Assembly (NCBI GenBank): GCA_040226215.1 | Contig: JAVKFF010000221.1 | Coordinates: 1 to 17,638, forward strand | Direction of reading: 5' to 3' | Length of the DNA: 17,638 bases | Source: JAVKFF01 sp040226215 | GTDB taxonomy: Bacteria > Pseudomonadota > Alphaproteobacteria > DSM-16000 > Inquilinaceae | Part shown: positions 14,869-17,638 of the stretch, piece by piece | How the letters are laid out: the number at the start of each line of letters is the position of its first letter | Numbering within the stretch: position 1 is the first letter of the stretch | The notes under the pieces: model-generated | What the model saw: the letters and a program-made list of their open reading frames with translations, nothing else | What the model was told of the DNA's origin: nothing | Database searches by the model: none | Made by a program: the position numbers and the translations under genes

Positions 14869-15036
14869 CGCTCACGTCACGCTTCTGGAGAATTCGGCGT
14901 TTGATGGCGGAATTTGCCCCGCTGGACAATGTTCGATCCCGCCAATGCGGAATATTTCCCGGATTTCCTTGGATTCCTGGCGTCTTCCACCTAGACAGGA
15001 ACGACCGCTTACCGAGGGGTCGAGGTCGGTTCCCTG

Positions 15037-16878
15037 ATGGCACACCAGTTGGCGCCGCATTCCCTGCAAGCGCGGATTCTCGTGCGCCTGCGCCGCTTCA
15101 CCCGCAACGAACACCTGATCCTCGCCCTCCTGGCGATCGTGGTCGGCGCCATCGTCGGCGGTGCGGAGATCGCCTTCCGCTGGGCGTTGCAGGGCGTACA
15201 GTTCTTTGGATTCGGTTCCGGCACCGACTACCTGGCGAGCTGGGTGATCAACCTGCCCTGGTGGCAGATCGTCGCCGTCCCGACTGTGGGCGGCCTGGTC
15301 GTCGGCCTGATGGTCCGCTTTCTCGTCCCCGGACGCCGGCCGCAGGCCGTGGCGCACGTGATCGAGGCGAGCGCGATACGCAACGGCCGGATGTCGCTGT
15401 GGACCGGCCTGACCGCCGCCTCGGTGTCTGCCGTGTCGATCGGCGCCGGCGCCTCGGTTGGCCGCGAAGGACCGGTTGTGCATCTCGGCGCCACGCTCGC
15501 CTCCTGGGTCGGGCAGCGCCTCGACCTGACGGCCACGATCATCCGCACCCTGCTCGGCTGCGGCGTCGCCGCGGCAATCGCGGCGGCCTTCAACGCGCCG
15601 ATCGCCGGCGTCTTCTTCGCGCTCGAGGTGGTGGTCGGCCATTACGCGCTCAGCGCCTTCGCGCCGATCGTCATGGCCTCGGTCATCGGCACCATGATCA
15701 GCCGCCTCTACTACGGCAACTTTCCCGCCTTCGTGCTGCCGGAGAGCTACTCGATCGCCTCCTTCTGGGAGTTCCCAGCCTTCGTGCTTCTCGGCATCGC
15801 CTCGGCCTTCATCGCCACCACCTTCATGTACGCCACCATGCTGGCCGAGGACGGTTTCGAGCGCACCCGCCTGCCGCGTGTGCTGCGTCCGGCCCTGGCC
15901 GGTCTCCTCGTCGGACTGGTGGCGCTCGAACTGCCCCATGTGCTGGGCGTCGGCTACGAGACCACCGACCTCGCCCTGCGCGAGGCCTTCGCGCTCGACA
16001 CCGTCCTGCTGCTGCTGGCCGCGAAACTCGTGCTCACCGCGCTGTGCGTCGGCGGCGGCTTCGGCGGCGGCGTCTTCAGCCCCTCCATCTTCCTCGGCGC
16101 CATGACCGGCGCTTCCTTCGGCATCATCGCCACCTCGGTCTTCCCCGATCTCAGCTCCGGCCACGGCGCCTACACGCTGATCGGCATGGGCGCGGTGGCC
16201 GGCGCGGTTCTGGGCTCGCCGATCTCGACCATCCTCATCGTTTTCGAGATGACCGGCGACTACGAACTCACCGTCGCGGTGATGCTGGCGGTCGTCACCG
16301 CCTCCATCGTCACCGAGCAGTTCGTCGGCCACAGCTTCTTCACCTGGCAGCTCGACCGGCGCGGCATCGCCGTCAAGGGCGCACGGGAGAACCGCCTGAT
16401 CGCCGAGCGCCGGGTCGGCGCCGTGATGAAACGCGACCATGCCGTCGTGCCGCCCGAGATGCCGGCATCGGACGTTGCCGAGAAGCTGCGCCACGCCCGC
16501 TATGGCGAGGTCTTCGTCCTCGATCCCGAGGAGCGTCTGATCGGCGTCATCACCATCGCCGACCTCGCCCATGCGGAGGACATCCATTCCGGCTGCACGG
16601 CGCGCGACGTCGCACGCACCAATCCGCCGCTGCTGCTGCTGTCCGACAGCATCGCCCGGGCGATGACGCTGATGCAGGAGACCGGCGAGAGCCACATCCC
16701 GGTCGTCGAGGATCGGGAGACCCGCCGCGTCGCCGGCTTCGTGCACGAGCACGACGTGTTGCTCGCCTATCACCGCGCCCTGCTAGAGGCACGGGCGGAA
16801 GAGCGCGGCGAGATCAAGGGCGTGCGCCGGCGCAAGCCACGCGGCGGGTCCGGAGGCGCCGGGTCGCCCAAGAGCTGA
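15037..16878 (+). CDS. CLC-family anion channel/transporter with two CBS domains
   Basis: An inner-membrane protein of 613 residues: CLC membrane core (about 25-445) and two CBS domains (about 455-515 and 525-582) that usually bind adenine nucleotides. The gating glutamate is present, Glu144 in GREGP (142-146), as is the GGVFSP anion-site motif (344-349) and FNAPIAGVFFALE (185-197). Other filter residues depart from E. coli ClC-ec1: GSGIP is replaced by PQAVA (102-106), the internal proton glutamate Glu203 aligns with Val198, and Tyr445 aligns with Phe435. Loss of the inner glutamate, as in vertebrate chloride channels, suggests channel-like rather than 2:1 exchange behaviour. The ATG at 15037 follows GAGGT by ten bases. 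A candidate promoter (TTGGAT 14969, CTAGAC 14991) lies upstream. Confidence 0.92.
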   Translation: MAHQLAPHSLQARILVRLRRFTRNEHLILALLAIVVGAIVGGAEIAFRWALQGVQFFGFGSGTDYLASWVINLPWWQIVAVPTVGGLVVGLMVRFLVPGRRPQAVAHVIEASAIRNGRMSLWTGLTAASVSAVSIGAGASVGREGPVVHLGATLASWVGQRLDLTATIIRTLLGCGVAAAIAAAFNAPIAGVFFALEVVVGHYALSAFAPIVMASVIGTMISRLYYGNFPAFVLPESYSIASFWEFPAFVLLGIASAFIATTFMYATMLAEDGFERTRLPRVLRPALAGLLVGLVALELPHVLGVGYETTDLALREAFALDTVLLLLAAKLVLTALCVGGGFGGGVFSPSIFLGAMTGASFGIIATSVFPDLSSGHGAYTLIGMGAVAGAVLGSPISTILIVFEMTGDYELTVAVMLAVVTASIVTEQFVGHSFFTWQLDRRGIAVKGARENRLIAERRVGAVMKRDHAVVPPEMPASDVAEKLRHARYGEVFVLDPEERLIGVITIADLAHAEDIHSGCTARDVARTNPPLLLLSDSIARAMTLMQETGESHIPVVEDRETRRVAGFVHEHDVLLAYHRALLEARAEERGEIKGVRRRKPRGGSGGAGSPKS

Positions 16879-16882
16879 CGCG

Positions 16883-16907
16883 ACGGCTGACGTCACCGCG
16901 CCGTTTT
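16883..16907 (+). terminator. Candidate intrinsic terminator after the CLC gene
   Basis: ACGGC (16883-16887) and GCCGT (16900-16904) form a 5-bp stem whose 12-base loop contains the palindrome TGACGTCA, followed by TTTT (16904-16907). It begins 4 bases after the CLC stop. The stem is short and the T-run modest, so it is a tentative call. Confidence 0.35.
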
Positions 16908-16941
16908 CGCCACCCCGCCCTTCGCCCTGACCCGACCGGCT

Positions 16942-16949
16942 GCTATATG
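16942..16949 (+). promoter_or_regulatory. Extended -10 box placing the uvrD transcript start at its ATG
   Basis: TGCTATATG is an extended -10 form (TG-N-TATATG, hexamer 16944-16949). A start about seven bases after the hexamer falls at 16956-16957, the first base of the uvrD ATG. The -35 region (16921-16926, TTCGCC) is weak, as is common for extended -10 promoters. Confidence 0.4.
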
Positions 16950-16956
16950 AAGGAGC

Positions 16957-17638
16957 ATGGTCAAGCTCACCTTCGATTCCCACGCCGACCCGCTGGCGGA
17001 CCCGCTCGCCGACCCGGCGGAAGCGCCCCAGGCTGATCGGTTTCCCTACCTCGCCGGGCTAAACGAGAGCCAGCGCCAGGCGGTGGAGGCGCTGGATGGC
17101 CCGGTGCTGGTGCTGGCTGGCGCGGGCACCGGCAAGACCCGGGTCCTGACCACCCGGCTTGCCCACCTGCTCACCACCCGCAAGGCAATGCCCTACCAGA
17201 TCCTCGCCGTCACCTTCACCAACAAGGCGGCGCGCGAGATGAAGGACCGGGTGATGGATTTGACCGGCGCCCCGGTGGAGGGCTGGTGGCTGGGCACCTT
17301 CCACGCGCTGGCGGCCCGCATCCTGCGCCGCCATGCCGAACTCCTCGGCCTCAAGTCCAACTTCACCATCCTCGACGCCGACGACCAGCTCCGCCTCGTC
17401 AAGCAGCTCCTCGAAGCCGCCGAGATCGACGCCAAGCGCTGGCCGGCCCGCCTCGTCCACTCGGTCATCGAGCGCTGGAAGGACCGCGGCCTGACGCCCG
17501 ACAAGTTGAAGCCGGCCGATGCCGGGGACATCGCAGGCGGCCGCATGGTCGAGCTCTACAAGGCCTATCAGGAGCGCCTGAAGTCGCTGAATGCCTGCGA
17601 CTTCGGCGACCTGCTGCTGCACAATCTGACGCTCTTCA
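16957..17638 (+). CDS. uvrD: UvrD/PcrA-type DNA helicase (5' part, cut by window edge)
   Basis: A superfamily 1A 3'-5' helicase for nucleotide excision and mismatch repair. The 227 visible residues cover the start of the enzyme: Q motif LNESQRQAV (35-43), Walker A AGAGTGKT (54-61), motif Ia TFTNKAA (86-92), GTFHALAARIL (113-123) and CDFGDLL (214-220) before motif II, which lies beyond the right edge. The first 30 residues are a family-foreign extension with three DP(L/L/A)A units encoded by a 12-base tandem repeat (16984-17019). The ATG at 16957 is the first in frame after a TGA at 16948. AGGAG ends only one base before it, too close for normal initiation, which favours a leaderless message. 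Confidence 0.93.
   Translation, partial: MVKLTFDSHADPLADPLADPAEAPQADRFPYLAGLNESQRQAVEALDGPVLVLAGAGTGKTRVLTTRLAHLLTTRKAMPYQILAVTFTNKAAREMKDRVMDLTGAPVEGWWLGTFHALAARILRRHAELLGLKSNFTILDADDQLRLVKQLLEAAEIDAKRWPARLVHSVIERWKDRGLTPDKLKPADAGDIAGGRMVELYKAYQERLKSLNACDFGDLLLHNLTLF
16984..17019 (+). repeat. Three tandem 12-base units inside uvrD
   Basis: GCCGACCCGCTG, GCGGACCCGCTC and GCCGACCCGGCG follow each other in frame and encode ADPL-ADPL-ADPA near the N terminus of UvrD. Third-base differences show that it is not a very recent expansion. Confidence 0.8.

Noticed and set aside
14901..14980. Short GCGGAAT and GGATT(T)CC direct repeats before the CLC gene
   Set aside because: The copies are short, imperfect and irregularly spaced; chance is a sufficient explanation.
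14872..16773. A 633-codon open frame on the minus strand opposite the CLC gene
   Set aside because: It is a codon-bias shadow: rich in His, Asp, Gly, Arg and Gln with no recognisable domain, while the plus frame is a clear CLC protein.
16879..16956. LexA (SOS) box before uvrD
   Set aside because: No GTTC-N7-GTTC or GAAC-N7-GTTC alphaproteobacterial LexA site is present in the gap.
14901..17036. A 711-codon plus frame over the CLC and uvrD start
   Set aside because: Arg/Pro-rich product of the alternative frame in high-GC DNA; the CLC and UvrD frames carry all conserved motifs.

Overview
This window reads as chromosomal DNA of a high-GC alphaproteobacterium. The RNase P RNA at the left edge has the alphaproteobacterial class A layout. 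Other hallmarks are adjacent mlaA and mlaC, an ArsR-methyltransferase regulator fused end-to-end with metF, a DUF1127 small protein, a Tat-exported DUF882 peptidase and a PrmA of the alphaproteobacterial type. A member of the Rhodospirillales or a related order is plausible, but this is inference from gene content and no species can be named. I see no phage, transposon, CRISPR array or tRNA; the window looks like ordinary core and shell genome.

Left part, 1-4002, all minus strand: the 5' half of rnpB; an EamA-type metabolite exporter; and a two-gene unit of a long-form Xaa-Pro aminopeptidase followed 11 bases later by an LD-carboxypeptidase (S66). The last two handle proline-containing peptides and murein peptides. 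A 506-base gene-free stretch (4003-4508) follows, holding a small AT-rich island with a phased direct repeat, then a DUF1127 gene on plus.

Middle part, 4750-9470: prmA (minus, ribosomal protein L11 methyltransferase), a flavodoxin-fold NAD(P)H oxidoreductase (plus), a nitronate monooxygenase-like flavoprotein (minus), and the mlaA-mlaC pair (minus) for phospholipid transport between the outer and inner membranes. The MlaFEDB inner-membrane complex is not in the window.

A divergent control region at 9471-9716 leads into a two-gene methionine/one-carbon unit on plus: an ArsR-type DNA-binding domain fused to a SAM-dependent methyltransferase-like domain, whose stop codon overlaps the metF start. 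An 18-base near-perfect palindrome just upstream of a good promoter is a candidate operator. This unit is the most interesting regulatory story here: a repressor that may sense SAM or SAH with its methyltransferase domain and set metF expression.

Right part, 11694-17638: envelope and transport genes. There is a small autotransporter-like outer-membrane protein (plus), a Tat-exported DUF882/MepK-like peptidase (minus), a divergently transcribed secreted pentapeptide-repeat protein with paired cysteines (plus), an SSAT-like GNAT acetyltransferase (minus), a CLC-family anion transporter with two CBS domains that lacks the usual proton-coupling residues (plus), and the start of uvrD (plus), whose start site looks leaderless. 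No single undescribed multi-gene system is evident. The best leads are the ArsR-MT/metF control circuit, the divergent CLC filter, and the mini-autotransporter.
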